From Caballeronia calidae (GTDB taxonomy: Bacteria > Pseudomonadota > Gammaproteobacteria > Burkholderiales > Burkholderiaceae): 64,000 nt of DNA. The stretch is from assembly GCF_900044055.2 (NCBI RefSeq), contig NZ_FCOX02000011.1, positions 62,001 to 126,000 of the forward strand, given 5' to 3'. Within the stretch, counting starts at the first letter, position 1, and every line of letters begins with the position of its first letter. Positions 1 through 8,918 of this stretch are shown piece after piece. The notes under the pieces are model-generated. The model did not search any database, had not been told where the DNA came from, and was given only the letters and a program-made list of their open reading frames with translations. Position numbers and translations under genes: made by a program.

Positions 1-1097
1 CGTGGGCGAAGGAAATCGGCTGCACGGTGCGCGTCGATGCCATCGGCAATATCTTCGCGCGGCGCGCGGGTACGCGTGACGATCTTCCGCCAGTCGTGAC
101 GGGCAGCCATATCGACACGCAGCCGACGGGCGGCAAGTTCGACGGCAACTACGGTGTACTGGCCGGCCTCGAAGTATTGCGCACGCTGAACGACAACAAT
201 GTGCGCACCGCTGCGCCGCTCGAAGTCGCCGTATGGACCAACGAGGAAGGCTCGCGCTTCGTGCCGGTGATGATGGGCTCGGGCGTGTTCGCGGGCGCGT
301 TCACGCTCGAGCATGCGCTCGCGCAAGTGGATCGAGAAGACGTGTCCGTGCGCGATGCACTCGCGTCGATCGGCTATGCGGGCGAGCGCGTTCCGGCACA
401 TGACGTGGGCGCTTATTTCGAGGCGCACATCGAGCAGGGGCCGGTGCTCGAAGCGAACGACAAGGTGATCGGTGTGGTGCAGGGCGCGCTCGGCCAGCGC
501 TGGTACGACGTGACCATCGAGGGCATGGAAGCGCATGCAGGCCCGACGCCGATGGAGCTGCGCCGCGATGCGCTGCTCGTCGCGGCGGACCTGATTCGCA
601 CGGTCAATCGCATCGCGCTCGATCATGCGCCGCATGGACGTGGCACGGTCGGCTGGGTGAACGTGCATCCCAACTCGCGCAATGTGATTCCGGGACGCGT
701 GAAACTGACCGTCGATCTGCGCGCCGCCGACGATGCCACGCTGCTCGAGATGGATCGCGCATTGCGCGACGCATGCGCGCAAGCGGGCTTGCCGGTGACG
801 GTAGACGAAGTGGTCTACTTCGCGCCGCAACCGTTCGCGGACACGCTGGTGGCTTCGGTGCGCGAGAGCGCCGATGCGCTCGGCTTCACGTCGATGGATG
901 TCGTGAGCGGCGCGGGACATGACGCCGTGTACCTCGCGCGCGTGGCGCCGGCGGCGATGATCTTCGTTCCGTGCAAGGACGGCATCAGCCATAACGAAAT
1001 CGAGGATGCGCACGCCGATCATCTCGAAGCAGGCTGTAACGTGCTTTTGCGCGTGATGCTGCGCGCGGCGAATGCATCCGAAGGAGAGGCCGCATGA
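1..1097 (+). CDS. M20-family Zn-dependent amidohydrolase (carbamoyl amino acid / allantoate hydrolase type), 5' truncated
   Basis: The reading frame is open from the first full codon at position 3 (WAKEIGCTVRVDA) and the N-terminus lies outside the window; 364 residues are visible. Metal-site motifs of the M20 allantoate/N-carbamoyl-amino-acid hydrolases are present: SHIDT, FDGNYGV, NEEGSRF, EAHIEQGP, and a late His in CKDGISHNEIEDA. Members hydrolyse N-carbamoyl groups or ureido compounds in the cytoplasm using two divalent metals. The stop overlaps the next start (ATGA), so it is translationally coupled to the MlrC gene. The family is secure. The substrate (N-carbamoyl-beta-alanine, allantoate, N-carbamoyl-L-amino acid) cannot be fixed from sequence. 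Confidence 0.9.
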   Translation, partial: WAKEIGCTVRVDAIGNIFARRAGTRDDLPPVVTGSHIDTQPTGGKFDGNYGVLAGLEVLRTLNDNNVRTAAPLEVAVWTNEEGSRFVPVMMGSGVFAGAFTLEHALAQVDREDVSVRDALASIGYAGERVPAHDVGAYFEAHIEQGPVLEANDKVIGVVQGALGQRWYDVTIEGMEAHAGPTPMELRRDALLVAADLIRTVNRIALDHAPHGRGTVGWVNVHPNSRNVIPGRVKLTVDLRAADDATLLEMDRALRDACAQAGLPVTVDEVVYFAPQPFADTLVASVRESADALGFTSMDVVSGAGHDAVYLARVAPAAMIFVPCKDGISHNEIEDAHADHLEAGCNVLLRVMLRAANASEGEAA

Positions 1098-2575
1098 AGA
1101 TTCTCATCGCGCGCATGAATCACGAGACCAACACGTTCTCGCCGGTAGCGACGCCGCTCGAAGCGTTCGGGCGCGACGGTCCCTGCTATGGCGACGATGC
1201 GTATCGTGAGAATGCGGGGATGCGCACAGCGATGTCCGCGTTCATCGATGCGGCGAAGCGCGAAGGGGCTGAGATCGTCACGCCGATATCGGCGTCGGCG
1301 AATCCGAGCGGACGTGTTGCCGCTGCCGCTTATGACGCGATCTGCCAGGCAATCGTCGAGGCAGCCGAAGGTTGCGATGCGGTGATGCTCGATCTGCACG
1401 GCGCGATGGTCGCGGAGAATTCGCCCGATGGCGAAGGCGATCTGCTCGAACGTGTACGGCGTGTGCTGCCGCATGCGCCCATCGCGGTATCGCTCGATCT
1501 GCACGCGAACGTCACGCAGAAGATGATCGACAACGCAAATGTAATCACGAGCTTCAAGACCTATCCGCACGTCGATATGGTTGAAAGCGGCGAGCATGCG
1601 GCGCGGCTGTTGCTCGATCTCATTCACGGCAAGGCCAAGCCCGTGATCGCATGGGCGCAGCCGCCGCTGCTCACGCACACGCTCAGGAGTTCGACCGCCG
1701 AGGGCGCGATGAAGCGCGCCGTCGATGCGGCGCGAGCCGCTGAGGGCGAGGACGGCGTGCTGGCCGTGTCGGTGCTGTCGGGCTTCTCGCTTGCCGATAT
1801 CGCCGCGCCTTGCATCAGCGTCGTCGTCGTCGCGGATGGTGTGCGCGAGAAAGCGCAGGAGGTTGCGGATCGCATCGCGCGGCAGATCTGGGACGCGCGC
1901 GACGACTTCGTCTATCGCAGCGCGCCGCTCGCGCAGTCGATCGGCGAAGGTGCCGCACTCGCGCGCGAAACCGACAAGCCCGTGCTGCTGCTCGATCACG
2001 GCGACAACTGCATGTCGGGCGGAACGTGCGACACAACCGATGCATTCGAGGAAGCGTTGAAGCAAGGACTCGATGGCATCGTCGTCGGGCCGTTGTGCGA
2101 TTCCGAAGCGGTGGCGAAGCTCTTTGAAGCAGGCGAGGGCGCGACCGTCACGGTTGGCATCGGCAACAAGCTTGCAAGCGTGGATGCGCGCGACAAGCAG
2201 CCGCTCGAAGTGACGGGCGTCGTGCGCGCGTTGACCGATGGCGAATACATCATCAGCGGCCCGACCTACACGGGACAACGCGCGTATATGGGGCGCGCGG
2301 CGGTGCTCGAAACGCCGGCGGCGCGCATTCTGGTGACGGAGCGCACGCACGAACCGTGGGATCTGGGCGTGTTCGAAAGCGTCGGTATCGATCCGCGTGG
2401 CGCGCGGTTTCTGATCCTCAAGTCGCGCATGTATTGCCGCCCGGTGTTCGTGCCGACTTCGGGCGGCCTCGTCGAATGCGATAGTCGTGGCGTCACGAGC
2501 TCCGACTATGGTCTCTTCTCGTTCGAGAACCTGAAGCGGCCTGTCTATCCGCTGGATTCGAGTATCGAGTATTGA
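1094..2575 (+). CDS. MlrC-family (M81) metallopeptidase
   Basis: 493 residues. The protein opens with MKILIARMNHETNTFSP, the hallmark N-terminus of MlrC. The expected metal-site segments follow: MLDLHGAMVAE, SLDLHANVT and LLLDHGDNCMSGGTCDT. Founding members of the family complete breakdown of linearised microcystin; most homologues sit in catabolic clusters and have no assigned substrate. The ATG lies inside the stop of the upstream M20 hydrolase (4-bp overlap), so the two probably act on one substrate, perhaps a cyclic or N-substituted amide. Length is normal for the family. No transporter for the pair is visible; it may lie upstream of the window. Confidence 0.9.
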   Translation: MKILIARMNHETNTFSPVATPLEAFGRDGPCYGDDAYRENAGMRTAMSAFIDAAKREGAEIVTPISASANPSGRVAAAAYDAICQAIVEAAEGCDAVMLDLHGAMVAENSPDGEGDLLERVRRVLPHAPIAVSLDLHANVTQKMIDNANVITSFKTYPHVDMVESGEHAARLLLDLIHGKAKPVIAWAQPPLLTHTLRSSTAEGAMKRAVDAARAAEGEDGVLAVSVLSGFSLADIAAPCISVVVVADGVREKAQEVADRIARQIWDARDDFVYRSAPLAQSIGEGAALARETDKPVLLLDHGDNCMSGGTCDTTDAFEEALKQGLDGIVVGPLCDSEAVAKLFEAGEGATVTVGIGNKLASVDARDKQPLEVTGVVRALTDGEYIISGPTYTGQRAYMGRAAVLETPAARILVTERTHEPWDLGVFESVGIDPRGARFLILKSRMYCRPVFVPTSGGLVECDSRGVTSSDYGLFSFENLKRPVYPLDSSIEY

Positions 2576-2599
2576 TCGAACCGGGACGCGGCGCGCCTG

Positions 2600-3415
2600 T
2601 CATTTCACGAGGCGCAGCCGCTTCGTCACGATCGTGCCTTCCTTGCGATCGATGAGCCACGCCGCATCGACGCTTCCATTCAGTGTCGATGTTCTGCGCG
2701 TGATGTCCGTGGGTTCTTCGTCGGTGGGCGCGCTGTGCTCGACGTCGTCCAGCAGATAGGGCGGCGCAAGGGTGCAGATGAGAACGATCGCGAAGTCGTC
2801 GTTGTCGTGCTCGTGATCGAACTTCGGCAGGAGCGTGCGGCCTCGTACCGTGGTCTTCATGCCGCCTTGCGGCCTCAACTGGATGATGTCGAAGGTCTGA
2901 ACGAATCCCTTCGCTTTCGCCTCCGGCGCGACGACGAGCTTGCGGCCGCTTTGGCCCTTTACGGTCTCCTTGAGCAGAATCGCGTCCGGATTCTCCGGCG
3001 CCGCCAGCGACACGTTCACGGTGAGCACCTTCTTCTTCGACAGGTAGCGCACGCCGTAGGAAACCGGGATCACGAACGTGAACGTGCGATCCGCCCGCGC
3101 GTTCGTCTGCGTTTTCGATTGACTCGCACCGTCCGCCGCCGAAGCGCCTTGCTGCGATTTGCGGAACGGATGCGAAAGAAACGCCCGCACACGGTTCGTG
3201 ATCGATGGCGCCTGGCCAGGCGCCGGGTGGCCCGCGAGCGCATCGCGAACGTGCTCGGGATCGTCACCGGTAAAGTTGGGCGGAAGCGCATCGGCGGACA
3301 TGATCGCCGGCGCCGATGCGTCGCTCGCCGGGACCGCGAACGTGGACACCGGCCCGCACAGCAGCGCGCAGGCCACACATAGAGCGGCGCAACGTCGACA
3401 TTTCAATAGAGACAC
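2600..3415 (-). CDS. Exported hypothetical protein
   Basis: Family not recognised. The frame opens at a TTG at 3433, but a GTG at 3415 is preferred because GGAG sits 6 nt upstream of it; this gives 271 residues. The N-terminus has a positively charged start, a hydrophobic stretch (CAALCVACALLCGPVS) and an Ala-x-Ala-like region (TFAVPA), so export by Sec is likely. The mature part is soluble, with a Ser/Ala/Gln-rich linker at about residues 70-100 and a beta-rich C-terminal half. It converges on the MlrC gene with a 24-bp gap and stands alone. Codon use resembles its neighbours. Function unknown. Confidence 0.7.
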   Translation of the reverse strand: MSLLKCRRCAALCVACALLCGPVSTFAVPASDASAPAIMSADALPPNFTGDDPEHVRDALAGHPAPGQAPSITNRVRAFLSHPFRKSQQGASAADGASQSKTQTNARADRTFTFVIPVSYGVRYLSKKKVLTVNVSLAAPENPDAILLKETVKGQSGRKLVVAPEAKAKGFVQTFDIIQLRPQGGMKTTVRGRTLLPKFDHEHDNDDFAIVLICTLAPPYLLDDVEHSAPTDEEPTDITRRTSTLNGSVDAAWLIDRKEGTIVTKRLRLVK

Positions 3416-3509
3416 CTGCCACTCCTGGCGCAAGAAGCCGAGGTCATGATGAAGTGGCTATCTTAAAACGAAGCGCACGGATCGGCATCTTGCATGCGTG
3501 ATTATGAAT

Positions 3510-4991
3510 TCAATCCATGCGGGCATACTCATCGATCGTCGCGAGCGCGCCGCCGCGCAGCTTCGTCGCGGCGCGCAGGAGCGCTTCGCGTAGCGCCGGA
3601 TTACGCGCGAGCGATGCGGGGAAGACATCGCTCACGGCGAGCAGCGCATCGACGAGGTGCTCGGGCGTATCCGCGCGTTCGGCGGCTTGCGTGAGGCGTT
3701 CGGCGAGCGGATCGCTGATTGCATAGCGAGCGCCATCGTCGGCACGTCCGCGCAGAAATGCGAACCACGCCGCGACCGCGAGCGCGAGCCGTTCGATCGG
3801 CTGGCCCGCATCGAGCCGTGCCGCAATGGTCGACAGAATGCGCGGCGGCATCTTCTGGCTGCCGTCCATCGCGATCTGAGCGCAACGGTGCTTCAGCGCG
3901 GGGTTCGCATAGCGATCGAGCAGCGCGTCGCGGTATCCGGCGAGATCGAACGACGCGGGAACGGCGAGCGTCGGCGCGATCTCGCGCGTCATCATCGCGT
4001 GGATCAGGGTTCTGAGGGGCGCGTGGCCGACCGCGTCGCTGATGGTTTCGAAGCCCGTCAGCATCGACAGATACGCGAGCGTCGAGTGCGTCGCGTTCAG
4101 CATGCGCAGCTTCGCGATTTCGAACGGCGCGACATCGTCGACGAGCTGCGCACCCGCCGTTTCCCACGCCGGGCGTCCGGCCGGAAAACGATCCTCGATC
4201 ACCCACTGGCGAAACGGCTCGCACGGCACGGGTATTTCGTCGCGCATGCCGAGGGCCGCTTGCGCGGCTTCGCGGTCGGCGTCGGTCGTGGCGGGGACGA
4301 TGCGGTCCACCATCGTCGACGGAAAGGCAACCTCCGTCTCGATCCACGTGGCGAGCGCCGGATCGAGCCTGCGCGCGAACGAGCATACGGCCTGGCGGAG
4401 CGCGTCGCCATTGTGCGAGAGGTTGTCGCACGAGAGCACGGTGAACGGCGGCTTGCCCGCGTCGCGGCGCGCCTTCAGCGCGGCACAGAGAATGCCCGGC
4501 ACAGTGGAAGGCGCGTCCGGATGCGCGAGATCGTGCGCGACGCCCGGATGGGCGAAGTCGGCGTCGCCCGTGCGCGGGTCGAGGCAATAGCCTTTCTCGG
4601 TGACCGTCAGCGACACGATGCGTACGCGCTCATCGGCGAAGCGTTCGAAGAGACGCGCACGATCGAACGGCATCGCCAGCACTTCACGCAATGCGCGCAC
4701 GACCGTCACGCGCACGCCTTCGGGACCACGCTCGACGACGCTGTAGAGGCCGTCCTGTGCCATCAATGCATCGCGTTTGCTCACGTCGCCTTGCAGCGTG
4801 ACGCCGCAGATGCCCCAGTCGCCGGCCTGCGCGAGCATCGCCTCTTCCGTATAGAGCGCTTCGTGTGCGCGATGAAAATTGCCGATGCCCAAATGCACGA
4901 TGCCGATGGCGGGCTCATGCCACCCGGACGACAGGCAATGCGCTTCGAGCGCAGAAAGGGAAGAACGGGAAAGCGTTGATTTGTCAGTCAT
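3510..4991 (-). CDS. Mannitol dehydrogenase family protein, fructuronate reductase (mannonate oxidoreductase) type
   Basis: About 493 residues from the ATG at 4991 ([11 protein letters not shown]); an ATG at 5003 is also possible and neither has a clear Shine-Dalgarno. The long-chain polyol dehydrogenase fold is evident: the nucleotide-binding motif GIGNFHRAH near residue 40, [20 protein letters not shown], and the catalytic Lys/Asn/His set in [10 protein letters not shown]. Family members oxidise mannitol or arabinitol, or interconvert D-mannonate and D-fructuronate. It is divergent from a D-mannonate dehydratase across about 100 bp and belongs to a sugar-acid cluster, so reduction of D-fructuronate to D-mannonate is the most economical role. 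The exact substrate is an inference. Confidence 0.88.
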   Translation of the reverse strand: MTDKSTLSRSSLSALEAHCLSSGWHEPAIGIVHLGIGNFHRAHEALYTEEAMLAQAGDWGICGVTLQGDVSKRDALMAQDGLYSVVERGPEGVRVTVVRALREVLAMPFDRARLFERFADERVRIVSLTVTEKGYCLDPRTGDADFAHPGVAHDLAHPDAPSTVPGILCAALKARRDAGKPPFTVLSCDNLSHNGDALRQAVCSFARRLDPALATWIETEVAFPSTMVDRIVPATTDADREAAQAALGMRDEIPVPCEPFRQWVIEDRFPAGRPAWETAGAQLVDDVAPFEIAKLRMLNATHSTLAYLSMLTGFETISDAVGHAPLRTLIHAMMTREIAPTLAVPASFDLAGYRDALLDRYANPALKHRCAQIAMDGSQKMPPRILSTIAARLDAGQPIERLALAVAAWFAFLRGRADDGARYAISDPLAERLTQAAERADTPEHLVDALLAVSDVFPASLARNPALREALLRAATKLRGGALATIDEYARMD

Positions 4992-5032
4992 GTTCGATGG
5001 CATTTTGAATTCAGAATGGGGAAAACCCGTAA

Positions 5033-5063
5033 TTGACGATGTAACATACTGGTATGGTAGTAT
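5033..5063 (+). promoter_or_regulatory. Probable core promoter with overlapping operator palindrome
   Basis: TTGACG (5033-5038) and TAGTAT (5058-5063) could be -35 and -10 boxes, though 19 bp apart. The 18-bp stretch 5046-5063 is an inverted repeat, ATACT-GGTATGGT-AGTAT, covering the -10. It lies in the gap between the fructuronate reductase-like gene and manD, where one operator could serve both directions. The GntR/FadR-type regulator at the end of the cluster is the natural candidate to bind it. The palindrome is visible; its function is inferred. Confidence 0.5.
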
Positions 5064-5097
5064 CCGCCACATCGAATGCCCATTCAAGGAAATCCCT

Positions 5098-6306
5098 ATG
5101 AAAATCATCCGCGCCGACGTGATCGTGACGTGCCCCGGCCGCAATTTCGTCACGTTGAAGGTGGAGACGGACGAGGGCATCCACGGTATCGGCGATGCAA
5201 CGCTCAATGGCCGCGAACTGGCCGTCGCATCGTATCTGAAGGACCATGTGTGCCCATTGCTGATTGGGCGCGATGCGGGACGCATCGAGGATACGTGGCA
5301 GTTTCTCTATAAGGGCGCGTACTGGCGGCGCGGTCCCGTGACGATGACGGCGATCGCGGCTGTCGACATGGCGCTCTGGGATATTCTCGGCAAGGCCGCG
5401 AACATGCCGCTCTACAAGCTGCTCGGCGGTGCGTCGCGCGAAGGCGTGATGGTCTATGGGCACGCTACGGGCCGCGATATTCCCGAAGCACTCGACCGCT
5501 ACGCCGAGCACGTCGAAGAGGGTTACAAGGCGGTTCGCATTCAATGCGGCGTGCCGAACATGCGTTCGGTCTATGGCGTCGCGAAGGGCAACGGCATGTA
5601 CGAGCCTGCGACCAAGGGCTCGGTGGAAGAACAGAGCTGGTCCTCCGAAAAGTACCTCGATTTCGTGCCGAAACTCTTCGAGGCCGTGCGGGACAAGTTC
5701 GGCTTCGATACTCATCTCCTGCACGACGTGCATCACCGTCTCACGCCGATCGAAGCCGCGCGGCTCGGCAAATCCGTCGAGCCGTATCGACTGTTCTGGA
5801 TGGAAGATCCGACGCCTGCCGAGAACCAGGCGGGGTTCCGCCTGATCCGCGAGCACACCGTGACGCCGATCGCGGTGGGCGAAGTGTTCAACAGCATCTG
5901 GGATTGCAAGCAGTTGATCGAGGAACAGCTGATCGACTATATCCGCGCGACGCTCACGCATGCGGGCGGCATCACGCATCTGAAGCGCATTGCGGATTTC
6001 GCGTCTCTGTATCAGGTGCGCACGGGTTGTCACGGTCCGTCCGATCTCTCGCCGGTCTGCATGGGTGCGGCGCTGCACTTCGATCTGTGGGTGCCGAACT
6101 TCGGCGTGCAGGAATACATGGGCTTCCCGAAAGAAGCGCTCGACGTGTTCCCGCATGCATGGTCGTTCGATCGCGGAATGATGCATCCGGGCGAAGCGCC
6201 GGGGCACGGCGTGGACATCGACGAGAAGCTGGCCGCGAAGTATCCGTACGACCCGGCGTATCTGCCCGTGGCGCGCCTCGAGGACGGCACGCTCTGGAAC
6301 TGGTGA
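5098..6306 (+). CDS. manD: D-mannonate dehydratase (enolase superfamily, ManD/RspA)
   Basis: 402 residues from ATG 5098 ([20 protein letters not shown]); the open frame extends further upstream, but that part has no family similarity. ManD features are present: an N-terminal capping domain, [12 protein letters not shown] (metal-ligand Asp and catalytic His region), [21 protein letters not shown], and the late [16 protein letters not shown] segment. The C-terminus ends in TLWNW, as in characterised ManD proteins. The enzyme dehydrates D-mannonate to 2-keto-3-deoxy-D-gluconate; some subgroup members are slow enzymes or use D-gluconate. Context with a fructuronate reductase and an idonate/gulonate dehydrogenase supports a mannonate-forming pathway. 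No KDG kinase or aldolase is visible nearby, so the product must enter central metabolism elsewhere. Confidence 0.93.
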   Translation: MKIIRADVIVTCPGRNFVTLKVETDEGIHGIGDATLNGRELAVASYLKDHVCPLLIGRDAGRIEDTWQFLYKGAYWRRGPVTMTAIAAVDMALWDILGKAANMPLYKLLGGASREGVMVYGHATGRDIPEALDRYAEHVEEGYKAVRIQCGVPNMRSVYGVAKGNGMYEPATKGSVEEQSWSSEKYLDFVPKLFEAVRDKFGFDTHLLHDVHHRLTPIEAARLGKSVEPYRLFWMEDPTPAENQAGFRLIREHTVTPIAVGEVFNSIWDCKQLIEEQLIDYIRATLTHAGGITHLKRIADFASLYQVRTGCHGPSDLSPVCMGAALHFDLWVPNFGVQEYMGFPKEALDVFPHAWSFDRGMMHPGEAPGHGVDIDEKLAAKYPYDPAYLPVARLEDGTLWNW

Positions 6307-6353
6307 GCGCGCCTGGTTTTACGCATCCAAAACACAAGATTCCGGAGAGAGAC

Positions 6354-7724
6354 ATGGCAGACAGAGAAACCAGCGCGATGCTGCGCCGGGTGGCGGCGGC
6401 ATCGACTATCGGCACGGCGGCGGAGTATTACGACTTCTTCGTGTATGGCACGGCGGCGGTGCTCGTGTTCGGCGCGAAATTCTTCCCGAGCCACGATCCG
6501 CTGATCGGCACGCTCGCCGCGTTCGCCACCTATGCGGTCGGCTTCGTCGCACGGCCTATCGGCGGGATCGTCTTCGGGCATTTCGGAGACAGGATCGGAC
6601 GCAAGAAGGCGTTGATCGTCACGATTCTGATAGTGGGACTCGGCACGTTCGCCATCGGTCTGTTGCCGGATTATTCGCAGATCGGTATCTGGGCGCCGGC
6701 GGCGCTCGTGCTGATCCGCGTGCTTCAGGGTTTCGGCGTCGGCGGCGAGCAGGCCGGCGCGGTATTGCTCACCGCCGAATACGCGCCGCCGCGTGAACGC
6801 GGTTTCTTCGCGAGCCTCGTGCAACTCGGCGCGCCCGCGGGCTTTCTGATTCCGTCGGGCATCTTCGCCGTGCTCACCGCCGTGCTTACCCACGAGCAGC
6901 TGATGAGCTGGGGCTGGCGTCTGCCGTTCCTCGGCAGCATCGTGCTGGTCGTCGTGGGGCTCTATATTCGCTTGCGCACCGAGGAATCACCCGTATTCGC
7001 GGCGATCCGCGAGACCAAGGCCGTCGAGTCGCGCCCTGTCGTGGAAGTGGTGAAGCAGCACGGCGCGACGATCGCGAAGGGCGTCGGCGCGAAGCTGATC
7101 GAGGCGTGCACGTTCGCGATGTACACGATGATCGTGCTCGCCTACGGCCGCGCGCACGGCATCGCTGACGCGTTGCTCCTTCAGACGATCATCGTCGCGG
7201 TGCTGCTCGAACTCATCGCGATTCCGCTCGCCGGCGCGCTGTCGGATCGCATCGGCAGGCGCGCGACTTTTATTGCGGGCGCGGTCCTGCATGTGCTGCT
7301 CGTGGTGCCGCTCTTTCATGCGATCGACAGTGGCAGCCGCCTCGCGATTCAAACCGTGATGATCCTCGCGATCTCGGTCGGCCACAGCCTTTGCTATGCG
7401 CCGCAGGCGTCGCTCTTTCCTGAACTGTTCCCGGCGCGTGTGCGCTGCAGCGGTATCGCGCTCATCTGGCAGATCGGCTCGCTCATCGGCAGCGGCGTGC
7501 TCGGGCTCGTCGCGGTCAAGCTGATCCAGGCGACGGGCGGCAGCTCGATCGGGCTCATCGCTTATGTGGCGGTGCTCGGCATCATCTCGACGATTTCGCT
7601 CCTGCTGCTGCCCGAAACCGCGCCGGTGCGGCTCGGCGGCGATCTGCACGACTGGGGCGCGCCGCAGCATGACACCGTGACCGTCGAATCTCACGCAGCA
7701 CCGGCGCTCGCCGCGCGCCGCTGA
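6354..7724 (+). CDS. MFS transporter, metabolite:H+ symporter (MHS) family
   Basis: 456 residues from ATG 6354, preceded by GGAGAGA. The start MADRETSAMLRRVAAAS is followed by the MHS signature EYYDFFVYGTAA and the MFS loop 2-3 motif GHFGDRIGRKKAL; about 12 membrane helices can be read. MHS proteins import small carboxylates or osmolytes with protons across the inner membrane. It lies 47 bp after manD on the same strand, so a sugar acid is the probable substrate. The open frame runs much farther upstream, but that part is an out-of-frame shadow of manD. Confidence 0.9.
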   Translation: MADRETSAMLRRVAAASTIGTAAEYYDFFVYGTAAVLVFGAKFFPSHDPLIGTLAAFATYAVGFVARPIGGIVFGHFGDRIGRKKALIVTILIVGLGTFAIGLLPDYSQIGIWAPAALVLIRVLQGFGVGGEQAGAVLLTAEYAPPRERGFFASLVQLGAPAGFLIPSGIFAVLTAVLTHEQLMSWGWRLPFLGSIVLVVVGLYIRLRTEESPVFAAIRETKAVESRPVVEVVKQHGATIAKGVGAKLIEACTFAMYTMIVLAYGRAHGIADALLLQTIIVAVLLELIAIPLAGALSDRIGRRATFIAGAVLHVLLVVPLFHAIDSGSRLAIQTVMILAISVGHSLCYAPQASLFPELFPARVRCSGIALIWQIGSLIGSGVLGLVAVKLIQATGGSSIGLIAYVAVLGIISTISLLLLPETAPVRLGGDLHDWGAPQHDTVTVESHAAPALAARR

Positions 7725-7791
7725 GTGCATGCAAAACGCTTCATACAAAACGCAATCCGCATATCCCAGCGCACAACCCAGGACACCGATC

Positions 7792-8829
7792 ATGCTCGCA
7801 GCCGTTCTCCACGAACCGAAGAAACTCGTTATCGACGAGATCGACACGCCCGAGCCGCAGCCCGGCCAGGTGCAGATTCGCGTGCGCGCGGGCGGGATCT
7901 GCGGCTCGGATCTCTCGTATTACTTCAAGGGCAAGAGCGGCGACTTCGCGGTGCGCGAGCCGTTCGTGCTCGGTCATGAAGTGGCAGGCGAGATCGCCGC
8001 ACTGGGCGAGGGCGTGACCGGCCTGCAGGTCGGCCAGCGCGTCGCGGTCAATCCCGGCCTGAACTGCGGCACGTGCCGCTTCTGCGTGAAGGGCATGCCG
8101 AACCATTGCCTGAACATGCGCTTCATGGGCAGCGCGTCGACGTTTCCGCACATGCAGGGGATGTTCCGGCAGTACATCACGGCCGCCGCGCGCCAATGCG
8201 TGCCGGTGCCGGACACGCTCGATTTCGCGCAGGCGTCGATGGCCGAACCGCTCGCCGTCGCGCTGCACGCGTTGAAGCTCGCCGGGTCGCTCGTCGGCGC
8301 GAAGATGCTGCTGGTCGGCTGCGGGCCGATCGGCTGCATTGTGCTGGCGGCGGCGCGTCGCGCGGGTGCGCATCGCATCGTCGCGCTCGATCTGGCCGAG
8401 AAGGCGCTCGCGATGGCCGCGTCGCTCGGCGCGGACGAAACCGTGCTCGCGAACGATCAGGCGCGCATCGACGGCTGGTCGCGCGAGCGCGGCACCTTCG
8501 ACGTGGTGATCGAGGCATCGGGCAGCCCGGCCGGGCTCGACACCGCTCTGCGTTCGGTGCGCGCGGGCGGCACCGTGATCCAGCTCGGCAACCTGCCTGC
8601 CGGCCAGTCGCCTGTCGCCGCGAATCTCGTGATGGCGAAGGAACTGCGTTATCAGGGCTCGTTCCGCTTCACGGACGAATACGTGACCGCCGCCGACGAG
8701 ATCGCCTCGCAGCGCATCGATCTTCGCCCCTTGATGACGCACGCGTTTCCGCTCGCGGAAGCGAACCGCGCATTCGAAGTCGCTTTGGATCGCAACCAGT
8801 CGATGAAAGTGCATCTGCAATTCGACTGA
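7792..8829 (+). CDS. Zn-dependent alcohol dehydrogenase, L-idonate / L-gulonate 5-dehydrogenase type
   Basis: 345 residues from ATG 7792 (MLAAVLHEPKKLVI). Medium-chain dehydrogenase features are clear: catalytic zinc ligands in GGICGSDL and GHEV, a structural-zinc Cys cluster (NCGTCRFCVKGMPNHC), and the Rossmann motif VGCGPIGCIV. The sequence around SDLSYYFKGKSGDFAVREP resembles IdnD/RspB proteins. Such enzymes oxidise L-idonate to 5-keto-D-gluconate or L-gulonate to D-fructuronate. Next to a fructuronate reductase and ManD, the L-gulonate reaction completes a route to KDG. The choice between the two substrates is an inference. Confidence 0.88.
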   Translation: MLAAVLHEPKKLVIDEIDTPEPQPGQVQIRVRAGGICGSDLSYYFKGKSGDFAVREPFVLGHEVAGEIAALGEGVTGLQVGQRVAVNPGLNCGTCRFCVKGMPNHCLNMRFMGSASTFPHMQGMFRQYITAAARQCVPVPDTLDFAQASMAEPLAVALHALKLAGSLVGAKMLLVGCGPIGCIVLAAARRAGAHRIVALDLAEKALAMAASLGADETVLANDQARIDGWSRERGTFDVVIEASGSPAGLDTALRSVRAGGTVIQLGNLPAGQSPVAANLVMAKELRYQGSFRFTDEYVTAADEIASQRIDLRPLMTHAFPLAEANRAFEVALDRNQSMKVHLQFD

Positions 8830-8918
8830 TACCGGCGCCGTAAGGTGCATTCAAAATTCAACATTCATAAAACCGCCGGGCCGAAAGGACAGAAGAAGCG
8901 GTGCATCGGAGACTCGAC

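Noticed and set aside
5544..6353. Long N-terminal extension of the MHS transporter frame
   Set aside because: It overlaps manD out of frame; the transporter signature begins just after ATG 6354, which has a good ribosome-binding site.
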